This document shows positions 56,535 through 64,000 of a stretch of DNA of 64,000 nucleotides, piece after piece; within the stretch, counting starts at the first letter, position 1, and each line of letters starts with the position of its first letter. Made by a program: the position numbers and the translations under genes. The stretch spans positions 1 to 64,000 of the forward strand of contig JACMLY010000105.1 of NCBI GenBank assembly GCA_014379345.1. Reading direction: 5' to 3'. Under the pieces are notes generated by a model. That model was not told where the DNA came from. It was given only the letters and a program-made list of their open reading frames with translations, and made no database searches. This DNA comes from Chitinophagaceae bacterium (GTDB taxonomy: Bacteria; Bacteroidota; Bacteroidia; Chitinophagales; Chitinophagaceae).

Positions 56535-56550
56535 ATTGACATATGTCAAT
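56535..56550. promoter_or_regulatory. Perfect Crp/Fnr-type palindrome
   Basis: ATTGACATATGTCAAT is a perfect 16-bp palindrome with the TTGAC-N4-GTCAA form used by HcpR/Crp-Fnr-type regulators. Its centre is about 65 bases upstream of the start expected from the -7 box at 56595, which suits class I activation. The regulator encoded immediately upstream is the natural candidate to bind it. Confidence 0.65.
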
Positions 56551-56594
56551 GCCATTTCTTGATTTGCCACAATGGCCATAGGTTTTTGTGCTCT

Positions 56595-56602
56595 TAGCTT
56601 TG
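56595..56602 (+). promoter_or_regulatory. Probable -7 box for the NAD(P)-binding gene
   Basis: TAGCTTTG is an exact TAnnTTTG match 19 bases before the ATG at 56621. Confidence 0.5.
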
Positions 56603-56620
56603 CATGAGAAAAAAAACGGA

Positions 56621-57217
56621 ATGGCAAAGAAAACAATAGCAATTATTGGAGCGACGGAAACGATAGGCGCCATCATAGCGAAAAATCTTTCAAGAGGAAA
56701 TTACCGGTTATTGCTTTTTGGACATGATCAGGCACAATTACAAGGAGTTGCGGAGGGAATAAAAGAAGTAAATCCTGCAGCCGATATTGATTGCATCAGT
56801 TGCCTGGTCGACGCCAGCTGGGAAGCTGATATTATTATCTCAGCAGTGCCAGCCGGCGCAGAAGAACAAGTAGCGAAAAAGATTAGGGAAGTTGCGACGC
56901 AAAAAATTGTGATCAGCATCCCCAACCCTGTCACTATATCTTCAGGATCGAGTGTCTCTAGAGGCACAAGTGCGGCAGAAGAATTACAAAAATTATTACC
57001 AAATTCAAAAGTGGTAAAAACCTTTAATACAGCTGATGCAGTTGACCTGGCTCGGGCGATCGCCGATGGCAAACAGATCGATTCATTTATAGCAGGTAAT
57101 GATGAGGAAGCAGTACTGACAGTAAGGGAGATTGTGTCGAATGCAGGATTTCATCCTATTATGGCGGGTGAACTGGCAACCAGCAGGGCGCTGGAAAATG
57201 CCCGGTTAGTAAAATAG
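56621..57217 (+). CDS. NAD(P)-binding protein (F420/NADP oxidoreductase-like)
   Basis: A 198-residue Rossmann-fold protein from the ATG at 56621; an in-frame TTG at 56588 is upstream. The dinucleotide loop is AIIGATETIGAIIAKNLS with a variant glycine pattern. The downstream blocks VVKTFNTADAV and SFIAGNDEEAVLTVREI resemble the coenzyme-F420-dependent NADP oxidoreductase family, in which many members without F420 act as NADPH-dependent reductases. The Crp-type palindrome and -7 box upstream suggest regulation by the adjacent regulator. The YceI gene follows 102 bases later. Confidence 0.85.
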   Translation: MAKKTIAIIGATETIGAIIAKNLSRGNYRLLLFGHDQAQLQGVAEGIKEVNPAADIDCISCLVDASWEADIIISAVPAGAEEQVAKKIREVATQKIVISIPNPVTISSGSSVSRGTSAAEELQKLLPNSKVVKTFNTADAVDLARAIADGKQIDSFIAGNDEEAVLTVREIVSNAGFHPIMAGELATSRALENARLVK

Positions 57218-57319
57218 GAAATAAATCAAACAAGACAACACTTGTTCTGCAAACGGCAATCGCTGATAAAGACTTTTATAAAATCAAAAAAAATCATTTC
57301 ACTTACTAAAAATAATAAC

Positions 57320-57874
57320 ATGTTAACAACAAAATGGGCTATAGATCCCACACACTCGGAAATTCAATTTAAGGTAAGACACCTGATGGTATCTTATGTG
57401 ACCGGCCAGTTCAAAAAATTTAATGCTACTGTAGAAACAACGGGGGAAGATCTGACTACAGCCAGGGTAACATTCACGGCTGATGTTGATTCAATCTTTA
57501 CCAATAACGAACAGCGGGATGCACACTTGAAGAATCCAGATTTTTTTGATTCTGAAAATCATCCCGAATTAAAATTCGAAAGTGATAAGTTGGAAAAAAT
57601 TACAGAAGAAGAATATAAAGTTTATGGAACATTAACAATGCGTGGCATTAGCCAAAAGGTCGTTTTAGACGCAGAGTATGGTGGAGTAACCGTAGATCCA
57701 TGGGGTAATACCCGTACCGGGTTTTCAATTACCGGCAAAATTAACCGCAAAGATTTTGGGGTAAGCTTTGGAACGGTTTCAGAAACAGGTGGTGTATTAC
57801 TCGGAGATGAGGTGAAGATCAGTGCAAATACTGAATTTGTAAAAGAAGCAAAGTTGGAAGAAGTGGCGGTTTGA
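57320..57874 (+). CDS. YceI family protein
   Basis: A 184-residue lipocalin-like protein. The start MLTTKWAIDPTHSEIQFKVRHLMVSYVTGQF (split here: WAIDPTHSEIQF, then HLMVSYVTGQF) matches YceI proteins and supports the ATG at 57320. Later blocks are NPDFFDSENHPELKFES and YGTLTMRGISQKVVLDAEYGG. It has no signal peptide, unlike many periplasmic YceI proteins, so a cytoplasmic location is possible. YceI folds bind isoprenoid-like lipids. It probably shares control with the upstream oxidoreductase. Confidence 0.93.
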   Translation: MLTTKWAIDPTHSEIQFKVRHLMVSYVTGQFKKFNATVETTGEDLTTARVTFTADVDSIFTNNEQRDAHLKNPDFFDSENHPELKFESDKLEKITEEEYKVYGTLTMRGISQKVVLDAEYGGVTVDPWGNTRTGFSITGKINRKDFGVSFGTVSETGGVLLGDEVKISANTEFVKEAKLEEVAV

Positions 57875-57889
57875 GGTTGATGCATTACA

Positions 57890-58047
57890 GGTTAAAGGTT
57901 TAAGGTTTAAGGTTTAAAGTTTGAAAGATATTAATATTGTAAAAAGTGCCAGGCAATAATTAGTAAGAAAAACGTTAAACCTTAAACCTTAAACCTTAAA
58001 CCTTAAACCTTAACCCTTAAACCTTAAACCTTAAACCTTTAACCTTA
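57890..58047. repeat. Inverted TTAAACC heptamer arrays between convergent genes
   Basis: The left array (57890-57922, GGTTTAA words) faces a longer right array (57974-58047) with about ten CCTTAAA heptamers. Unequal arms point to slippage expansion. It lies after the yceI stop and before the stop of the facing unknown gene. Confidence 0.8.
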
Positions 58048-58090
58048 AATCTAAAACCCTAAACCTCAAACCTTCTTCATAAGATTATAA

Positions 58091-58666
58091 TCAGAGTATC
58101 GCTTTTATCAAAGTAATAAGTTTGTCAACCTGGCTGCATATCATTTCCTGCTCATGGGGATCATCAGATTCCTTTAGAATATTTTCAATTTTTTTTGCAA
58201 CCGATCTCATACCGGTTCTTTCCATCACAAAATGGCCCTTTTGTTCGAGCAGGGATATAAATGACTGATCAAATAGGTGGGAAATATTTGCCTGTGGAAA
58301 AAAAATATCAATCCGGCGTAGCGTTCCTCCCTTGCTGTACTTAAACTTAAACGGGATGTCTGCGGCAATAAAGCGGATATCGACGATATTCCTGCAATAA
58401 TCCATCTCCATACAATCGGAAGTATTAAACTCCATGAGGTAGCCATTCTTTATGAGCTGAATGCAAACAACGATCCCCTTCTTCGCCGACGCTATATAGG
58501 TTATATCACTACGGTCCCTGATCTCTCCGTTGATATGTATCACGCTCAATGGATGATCACATTTCTTTAGATTTATTTCCAATGGACATTTTCCCGCGGA
58601 ATTTTTCCATAACGGCGAGTCGTGCACTTCGATCTGGCCATTGGTTATACAGTAAGTAATTTGCAT
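58091..58666 (-). CDS. Hypothetical protein, possibly a sensor-like domain
   Basis: A 191-residue protein from the ATG at 58666; a longer frame begins at 58726. It is soluble, with a beta-rich middle (MQITYCITNGQIEVHDSPLW at the start, DIPFKFKYSKGGTLRRIDIFF later) and a helical C terminus (KIENILKESDDPHEQEMICSQ). The layout recalls the N-terminal half of AraC-type regulators without the HTH, but this is a weak resemblance. It is divergent from an AraC-HTH membrane protein gene 196 bases away. No confident family. Confidence 0.6.
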   Translation of the reverse strand: MQITYCITNGQIEVHDSPLWKNSAGKCPLEINLKKCDHPLSVIHINGEIRDRSDITYIASAKKGIVVCIQLIKNGYLMEFNTSDCMEMDYCRNIVDIRFIAADIPFKFKYSKGGTLRRIDIFFPQANISHLFDQSFISLLEQKGHFVMERTGMRSVAKKIENILKESDDPHEQEMICSQVDKLITLIKAIL

Positions 58667-58862
58667 TGAGGTAAATTGAGTGAACCGGAAACAGGCCGCA
58701 AAATTAGCTGTGTTGAGGTCCGGCAAAAGGAAATGTGTGTTTCAAAAAGGGCATAGTTTGTTTAGCTTTACAAAACGGAACAGGATTTTACAAATCGGTG
58801 CAGGATTTATTTCCGAAAATCATCTAGATCGCTTTACAATCAGAACACTAACGTTTGTTTAC

Positions 58863-60119
58863 ATGAGCTTCATACTGATCATAAACATTGTTGGTTTTTG
58901 CCTTGGGCTACTTGCCTGTATCATTTTACTATTTGCGAACAAAACGCAGCGTTATGCCAACAATTTCCTGGTGATTTGCCTCGCTGGTCTTACACTTTCA
59001 ATGTTTCAGGCAATTCTTACCAATTCGGGTTATCTGAACAGGTATCCCCATCTTTTCAGGGTTTTCAGTCCGGTATTTTACATGATCATGCCTGCTGCAT
59101 ACCTGTACTTAAGGGCCATTCTTTTTGATGAAACCCGATTACGGCGATCGGATTTGCTTCATTTCATACCCGCGGTATTACATTTTTTTGAACTGCTACC
59201 CTGGTATTTAACGGATGCGACTACAAAACGGGAGGTGATAGACCGGTTTTTAACCAGCCCTGATTTTGTCATTCAGCTGAAGGAAGGATTGTTGCCAGCC
59301 TACACACATAATTTCATCCGGTCGATACTTTCTATTGGATATGTGATTGCTATGCACCGCTTGTTGTGGAAAACTTCTTTTGTAAAAGAAGGACCATTCA
59401 GAATTATCTGGTCGGTTGCTTTTCGCTGGCTCCAGGTATTCTGTTATTCATTAACTTTTCTTATAATATTCTTTTTTGGCACCCTGGTTTTGCCTGCGCA
59501 CACTATTGGCCGCACCAACATGATCAATATTATCATCAGCAGCCTTTTGATTGTTATAAACTTTTACCTGTTCTCCAAACCCCAGATACTGTATGGCATA
59601 CCCCATATTCAACATTTATCAAATAAACAATTTGCTGAAACAATAACCATTGAAGAACCTGCGAGGCTGTTATCTGAGATAGATCACGAACCGTCACCTG
59701 ATAAACAGCCATCTTCCACCGAGAGTACACATTCAGCGCTGGATTACCTGGCCGCGTACCAGCCGGTGGTTGAGAAACACCTCTCCGATGCCAAACCGTT
59801 CCTGAAGCAAGGCTATTCATTGGTACAACTTTCTGAGGAAACGGGAATTCCCCGCCATCATCTTTCTGCTTTATTGAATAAAATGTATGGTAACAGGTTC
59901 AACGATTTCATCAACCGTTACAGGATACAATATATCACCCAAAATATGGATGATCCTGAATGGCCGAAATTGACTTTGGAGGGGATTGCCAGGCAGGCAG
60001 GTTTTAATTCGAGAACGACTTTTTTCAATGCCATTAAAAAATTTACGGGCTTACCGCCCAGTGAATTCCTGGAGAAAGCAAAAAATAAACAAATTGACCT
60101 ATTTGAGAAACTTGCATGA
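58863..60119 (+). CDS. Membrane-spanning AraC-type transcriptional regulator
   Basis: A 418-residue protein with seven or eight membrane helices (about 3-240) and a cytoplasmic C-terminal AraC HTH. The HTH segment has QLSEETGIPRHHLSALLNKMYG and LTLEGIARQAGFNSRTTFFNAI, ending in FTGLPPSEFLEKAKN. The ATG at 58863 (MSFILIINIVGF) is preferred; a GTG 61 codons upstream would overlap the opposite gene and add a basic leader. A regulator held in the membrane likely senses an envelope signal and binds DNA near the membrane. Stand-alone gene. Confidence 0.87.
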   Translation: MSFILIINIVGFCLGLLACIILLFANKTQRYANNFLVICLAGLTLSMFQAILTNSGYLNRYPHLFRVFSPVFYMIMPAAYLYLRAILFDETRLRRSDLLHFIPAVLHFFELLPWYLTDATTKREVIDRFLTSPDFVIQLKEGLLPAYTHNFIRSILSIGYVIAMHRLLWKTSFVKEGPFRIIWSVAFRWLQVFCYSLTFLIIFFFGTLVLPAHTIGRTNMINIIISSLLIVINFYLFSKPQILYGIPHIQHLSNKQFAETITIEEPARLLSEIDHEPSPDKQPSSTESTHSALDYLAAYQPVVEKHLSDAKPFLKQGYSLVQLSEETGIPRHHLSALLNKMYGNRFNDFINRYRIQYITQNMDDPEWPKLTLEGIARQAGFNSRTTFFNAIKKFTGLPPSEFLEKAKNKQIDLFEKLA

Positions 60120-60149
60120 CCCGGATAATGGATTAAACAATCTGAAGTG

Positions 60150-60497
60150 ATGCTTAGGGAAATTGACAATTTCTACTTACAGAAAACCGAGCCTGCGAAA
60201 AGCTGCCTTCATGCGCTAAGGCAATTCGTTTTAAAATACGACAGAAATATTACAGAAGCCTGGAAATATAAAATGCCTTTCTTCTGCTACAAAGGAAAAA
60301 TGTTCTGCTATATCTGGCTGAACAAAAAAACGCATCAGCCGTATTTAGGAATTGTTGAAGGAAGAAATATCGACCATCCTATGTTGATTGCAGGGGAACG
60401 TTCAAGAATGAAAATAATGATGATCGATCCGGCAAAAGATCTGCCTGTTCAAACAATTGATACGATCTTCAGGAAGGCGATCCAGCTGTACAAATGA
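60150..60497 (+). CDS. DUF1801 domain protein
   Basis: A 115-residue single-domain protein of the DUF1801/YdhG type. The pattern runs EAWKYKMPFFCYKGKMFCYIWLNKK, then YLGIVEGRNIDHP and a C-terminal helix with VQTIDTIFRKAIQLYK. Structures of relatives resemble frataxin-like or MmcQ/YjbR folds but no activity is established. Its ATG overlaps a GTG one codon earlier. It follows the AraC-type gene by 30 bases on the same strand and ends before a clear terminator. Confidence 0.85.
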   Translation: MLREIDNFYLQKTEPAKSCLHALRQFVLKYDRNITEAWKYKMPFFCYKGKMFCYIWLNKKTHQPYLGIVEGRNIDHPMLIAGERSRMKIMMIDPAKDLPVQTIDTIFRKAIQLYK

Positions 60498-60646
60498 GCT
60501 GAAATATTTTCACAATATGTTATTTCCCAAATGATCCTGAGCCAATGATTCAGTAATAGATTTTAATAAGTGGGCAACAATGGTTCTGGAAACAAAAAGA
60601 TAATGAGCAATTTCAATTCTTAATAGAATTTTTCTCATGTGACACG

Positions 60647-60671
60647 GGCGGTTTTTACCGCCTGTTTTTTT
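60647..60671 (+). terminator. Intrinsic terminator after the DUF1801 gene
   Basis: Stem GGCGGT/ACCGCC, TTTT loop, then TG and seven T, about 150 bases past the DUF1801 stop. The T run overlaps the end of the facing response-regulator gene. Confidence 0.75.
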
Positions 60672-61422
60672 ACAGGTTTGCGATCCAATTTTTAAAATCA
60701 GGGGCTGTAAACTGACTGATGATAATGGCTTCTTTGATCCATGCCGTTGGCCTGATGTGCAATTCGATCTTCGAGAATTCGATGGATTTAAATTCCTTAA
60801 TGGCATTGATATTCACAATCAACTGCCTGTTGGCCCTGAAAAAAATCTTTTTATCCAACACTCTTTCCAGATCGGAAAGTTTCGCATCCATATAATATTT
60901 CGAATCCCTGAAATCCACTGCGAAAGAGATCTTCATTTCCGAAAAGAAAAAAGCAATATCATTAACGGGAATGGAAGTGTTAGCGGTACCCTTCCTCACA
61001 AGGATCCGTTCTTTTGTATATGGGGCCTCACCGGAAAGAACGGTATTTGTGCTTTTGCCGTAATAGTCCTTTATCTTAAAAAACTTTGCAATGCTTTCTC
61101 TCAGTACGTTCTCTTCGATCGGCTTAAGAATGTAGTTGATGCTGTTGGCCTTAAAAGAATCGATCACGTATTTATCATAGGCCGTAACGAATATTACCGG
61201 GGCTGAAACTTTTAAAATATCAAATACCTGCAGGGAATTTCCGTCGTTAAGATGAATATCCAGAAAAATAAGATCGGGCTCCTTATTTTTGCTCAGCCAT
61301 GCGATCAATTCGCTTACACTGCGAATAACGATCACTTCTTCGTACCCGAAATGAACTTTTTTGAGCATTTGCAACAAATGCTTGGCGGCGATCTTTTCAT
61401 CTTCAACAATTAAAACTCTCAT
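60670..61422 (-). CDS. LytTR family response regulator
   Basis: A 250-residue regulator: a receiver domain from MRVLIVEDEKIAAKHLLQML, with the phospho-acceptor Asp in PDLIFLDIHLNDG and the later VIFVTAYDKYVIDSFKANS, followed by a LytTR DNA-binding domain (about 145-250; KIFFRANRQLIVNINAIKEF). The ATG at 61422 overlaps the kinase stop codon in an ATGA, so translation is coupled and the two form a two-component pair. Targets are not evident. Confidence 0.95.
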   Translation of the reverse strand: MRVLIVEDEKIAAKHLLQMLKKVHFGYEEVIVIRSVSELIAWLSKNKEPDLIFLDIHLNDGNSLQVFDILKVSAPVIFVTAYDKYVIDSFKANSINYILKPIEENVLRESIAKFFKIKDYYGKSTNTVLSGEAPYTKERILVRKGTANTSIPVNDIAFFFSEMKISFAVDFRDSKYYMDAKLSDLERVLDKKIFFRANRQLIVNINAIKEFKSIEFSKIELHIRPTAWIKEAIIISQFTAPDFKNWIANL

Positions 61423-62432
61423 ACTTGTGTTTTTAAGATTGGCAGAAACACTTTGAACGCTCCCTCTTCCTGTAATACCATGCACTCTCCACCAACAATC
61501 AGTTTAGAGCGCTCAAACAGATTTCTCAACCCGATCTTGCTGCTCTCAATATTGGAATATTCTTTGGCCCGCATCCTATTTTCTACTGTAACGTATTTAT
61601 CCTGAAGTTTAACGGTAATCTGTAAAGGGTCCACCTCGCTGAACTGATTGTGCTTGATCGCATTTTCAATAAGGATCTGTATCGATACCGGTAGAACCAA
61701 CATATTTTCTATAGCTTCAAATTGTTCAAAGGAAATGGAAATTTCACCGTAGTGACGGATCTCCTGCAGGTAGGAATAGTCTCTCGAAAAATCGAGTTCT
61801 TCAGACAGAAAAACCAGGTTTTTATGCTGCGAGAAGATAACATACCGGTATACTTTTGCAAGCCTTGCACAAAACGCATTAGCTTTTACAGGATCCTCAT
61901 TGATCAGAAACAACAAGGTATTAAATGCATTAAAAATAAAATGTGGATCGATCTGGTATTTTAAAATCTCTACTTCCATAATTTTCTGGCTCTGCAGAAT
62001 ATAATCCAATGAACTGTTCTTCTGCCTGATCATGGCAGTTTTACTATTCAAAAGGGAAAACACCCTGAATAACGAGATGAACAAAAAAAAGCAAAATGAA
62101 TAAACGGCGATGCTGAAATAATCTGTTTTCTGTGCAAATAAAAAATTAAAAAATCCAACATAAACGATTGAAAATATGCCTGTCGACAGAACAATAAAAA
62201 CAGTAAAAATCATCAAGTCTGTCCCCGTTTCCTCGCTATTTTTTTTTCTGACGACCCGGTTTTCCATACCACGCCAGAACAGGACGGCCAGGTAAGCCAT
62301 TGCCAGATTCAAAAAAAAGAGAAAAAAGGAGTTGCCGATATCGTAAGTCTGGAATAACTGGGCAGTTACGGCCAGGAAAGCAAACGCGGCGGAATAACAT
62401 ATCAAATAAATCTGAAAAAGAGGCTTGTACAT
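61419..62432 (-). CDS. LytS-like sensor histidine kinase
   Basis: A 337-residue kinase with four membrane helices (about 7-110 and nearby) and a cytoplasmic His_kinase domain. The H-box is in YQIDPHFIFNAFNTLLFL, the N-box is IENAIKHNQF, and a G-region reads SKIGLRNLFERSKLIVGG. The ATG at 62432 is preferred to a TTG at 62453. The gene ends in the ATGA overlap with its response regulator. There is no large extracytoplasmic sensor, so the signal may be sensed within the membrane or through the neighbouring propeller protein. Confidence 0.94.
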   Translation of the reverse strand: MYKPLFQIYLICYSAAFAFLAVTAQLFQTYDIGNSFFLFFLNLAMAYLAVLFWRGMENRVVRKKNSEETGTDLMIFTVFIVLSTGIFSIVYVGFFNFLFAQKTDYFSIAVYSFCFFLFISLFRVFSLLNSKTAMIRQKNSSLDYILQSQKIMEVEILKYQIDPHFIFNAFNTLLFLINEDPVKANAFCARLAKVYRYVIFSQHKNLVFLSEELDFSRDYSYLQEIRHYGEISISFEQFEAIENMLVLPVSIQILIENAIKHNQFSEVDPLQITVKLQDKYVTVENRMRAKEYSNIESSKIGLRNLFERSKLIVGGECMVLQEEGAFKVFLPILKTQV

Positions 62433-62669
62433 ACCTAAATGATACAGTTGCAAATTTTAATGATTCAGCTGCCTTAATGCATGATTGGGTTCGACCGCTT
62501 GTCCCGGCTCTTATTATTGTATAATTTAAGCGCCTGGGACTGTTGAATTCCGCTTATGGATTAATTTGCTCATTGCCAGAAAAACATTCCTTGAAATTAA
62601 CGGTTATCTGACTAACTTAAGAACCATTCATATATTTTGTATCTATATAACTTTCATCAACACGCGAAA

Positions 62670-64000
62670 ATGACCAGGCTGTTTTACTGCTTATTGATAT
62701 TTGCTATAGCACCTGGTTCGGGCCGGGCGCAAAAATTACTTTTTCAGCATTTTGGAACGGAGAAAGGTCTTATTCAATCCAATATCAATCATATAGTCCA
62801 GGATAAAAAGGGAAATATATGGATTGGTACAAATGCAGGCATTTCAGTATATGACGGGAAGAAATTTACAAATTATGACGATCTGCAGAAACTATCCAAT
62901 TTAAGGATCAATAACATTATTTGTGATCAAAAAGGAATTGTATGGATAGCTACAGATAATGCAATACTAAAATTCGATAAAAACTTTACCAGAGTTTTTA
63001 GAACTGATACTCCGACAATCAGAAGGATTTTCCAGCTAACGGTTGACACGGACAACAATAAATATTTCATTTATAACAGAGAAATTTATAAAATTTCCGA
63101 TACTGGAAATCTAGCTGTTAAGTGGAATATTAATATACCCAGCAGATCACCGATCACTGTACTTTCCGTTGACCCTTTCAATAATTTTTGGGTAGGAACG
63201 GCTAATGCAGAAGCTTTTAAAATATCTAATGGGCAGGTAACACGACTAAAAGGTCCTTCCGATACAGACCTTTCAGGCTCCACACCCTTAGGTTTTTTCT
63301 CGATAAAAACCTCAAGCAGTAATTATACTTCTTACGTGACCACCCATGGGGTATTTATAGTTGAAAACGATAGTCTGGTTTATATCCGCGATAAGTACAA
63401 TAAAATACCAGCCAGGTCTCGCACAAACTCTGTTATAAAAACTTCCCAATCATCGGTATGGCTTGCAACAGACAGTGGTGTTCTTAAGTTCACTGCTGAC
63501 GGAAAATACAGGCAGTTTTCAAAAATGCATGATTTTACCAATTATGCAGTTACATGCATTTTTGAAGATCTGGAAAAAAATATATGGTTTGGCACTTATG
63601 GGAATGGCATCTTTAAATTATCGACAGAATCCATTTCATTGTATGACCAGGAAGATCAAATTGATTTCTCCAATATCGAATATTTTACAAAAACGATTCA
63701 CGGTGATATTATCCTTGGCACATATGGTCAGGGAATTATTAAAATGAAGGGGCAAAATTTTATTAAAAACCCGTTTTCGTCCCGAACCCCCTTTCTGCGA
63801 TTTGTTAACGGCTTAGCCGCAAAAGGAAGGCATACGTTCATTTCTACTTATGGGCAAGGAATATATCAATATGATAATATTACTTCAGTAATCAAAGAAG
63901 CGCCCTTAAACATCCAGGAACCTGTTATTAATGCACTACTTCCTTACAAAGCGGGATTCTTAGTATTTGCAGGTGGAAGATTTATGTATTCATTCAATAA
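62670..64000 (+). CDS. Two-component regulator propeller protein, 3' partial
   Basis: The frame opens at an ATG (62670) with a signal peptide (MTRLFYCLLIFAIAPGSGRA) and stays open to the window end, 443 codons with two more bases. It contains repeated Reg_prop blades: DKKGNIWIGTNAGISVYDG, QKGIVWIATDNAILKFD and LEKNIWFGTYGNGIFKLS. Such proteins usually continue into a Y_Y_Y domain and a histidine kinase or guanylate cyclase, but that part lies beyond the window. It is divergent from the LytS/LytTR pair, a 237-base gap. Confidence 0.92.
   Translation, partial: MTRLFYCLLIFAIAPGSGRAQKLLFQHFGTEKGLIQSNINHIVQDKKGNIWIGTNAGISVYDGKKFTNYDDLQKLSNLRINNIICDQKGIVWIATDNAILKFDKNFTRVFRTDTPTIRRIFQLTVDTDNNKYFIYNREIYKISDTGNLAVKWNINIPSRSPITVLSVDPFNNFWVGTANAEAFKISNGQVTRLKGPSDTDLSGSTPLGFFSIKTSSSNYTSYVTTHGVFIVENDSLVYIRDKYNKIPARSRTNSVIKTSQSSVWLATDSGVLKFTADGKYRQFSKMHDFTNYAVTCIFEDLEKNIWFGTYGNGIFKLSTESISLYDQEDQIDFSNIEYFTKTIHGDIILGTYGQGIIKMKGQNFIKNPFSSRTPFLRFVNGLAAKGRHTFISTYGQGIYQYDNITSVIKEAPLNIQEPVINALLPYKAGFLVFAGGRFMYSFN

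Overview
The window reads as a chromosomal segment of a Bacteroidota bacterium, most likely Chitinophagaceae-like (inference from gene content, not a phylogeny). Signs are type IX secretion (T9SS) C-terminal sorting domains, a PorP/SprF protein, large FtsX-type permease paralogs, a BlaI/M56 pair, LytS/LytTR regulation beside a propeller sensor, a membrane-anchored AraC regulator, and -7 promoter boxes of the TAnnTTTG type. By eye the GC content is about 40%. No tRNA, rRNA, CRISPR array, transposase or prophage gene was seen.

Layout. 1-10.6 kb: three MacB/FtsX-like permeases (the first cut by the window edge), one LolD/MacB-type ATPase and a TolC-like channel; the adaptor protein is not in view. 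10.7-15.0 kb (minus): a DUF4331 surface protein with a T9SS tail, a TPR lipid-anchored or membrane-anchored protein and a HupE/UreJ-like membrane protein. 15.4-22.5 kb (plus): miaB, a sigma-54 activator, lptE, an unknown gene, secG, mltG and a YihY/BrkB gene. 22.6-32.9 kb: two thioredoxin-fold proteins, a membrane pyrophosphatase, an atypical-kinase-like secreted protein, a sterol-desaturase-type hydroxylase, blaI plus M56 peptidase, and a secreted zincin. 33-37.3 kb: AraC regulator, VOC and cupin proteins, PorP/SprF, WbqC and an LEA14-like lipoprotein. 37.8-42.2 kb: metal-binding HMA protein, pyrE, Nudix, hotdog thioesterase, coaD, pyrB and pyrR. 42.3-52.2 kb: TIGR02117 protein, pruA, prfB (with a programmed +1 frameshift), a T9SS cargo protein, an unknown gene, prfC and glnS. 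52.4-62.4 kb: DUF3667 protein, Na+/H+ antiporter, a Crp/Fnr regulator with a neighbouring oxidoreductase and YceI gene, an AraC-type membrane regulator, DUF1801, and a LytTR/LytS pair. The right edge holds the start of a propeller sensor gene.

The most distinctive non-coding feature is the intergenic DNA. Many gaps, above all at gene 3' ends, carry long imperfect inverted repeats built from short word-like units (TACGAAG, TTAAACC, TTGAGAATTGAA, CACGGATTA and others). Two of these gaps also hold a ~120-bp element bounded by perfect inverted 26-27-nt hairpins; the two copies are diverged inside but equal in size. This element family is the best candidate here for something not yet described. 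Other points of interest are the DUF4331-TPR-HupE module, the orphan kinase-like secreted protein, a perfect TTGAC-N4-GTCAA palindrome beside the Crp/Fnr gene, and an in-frame repeat-like insertion in miaB.
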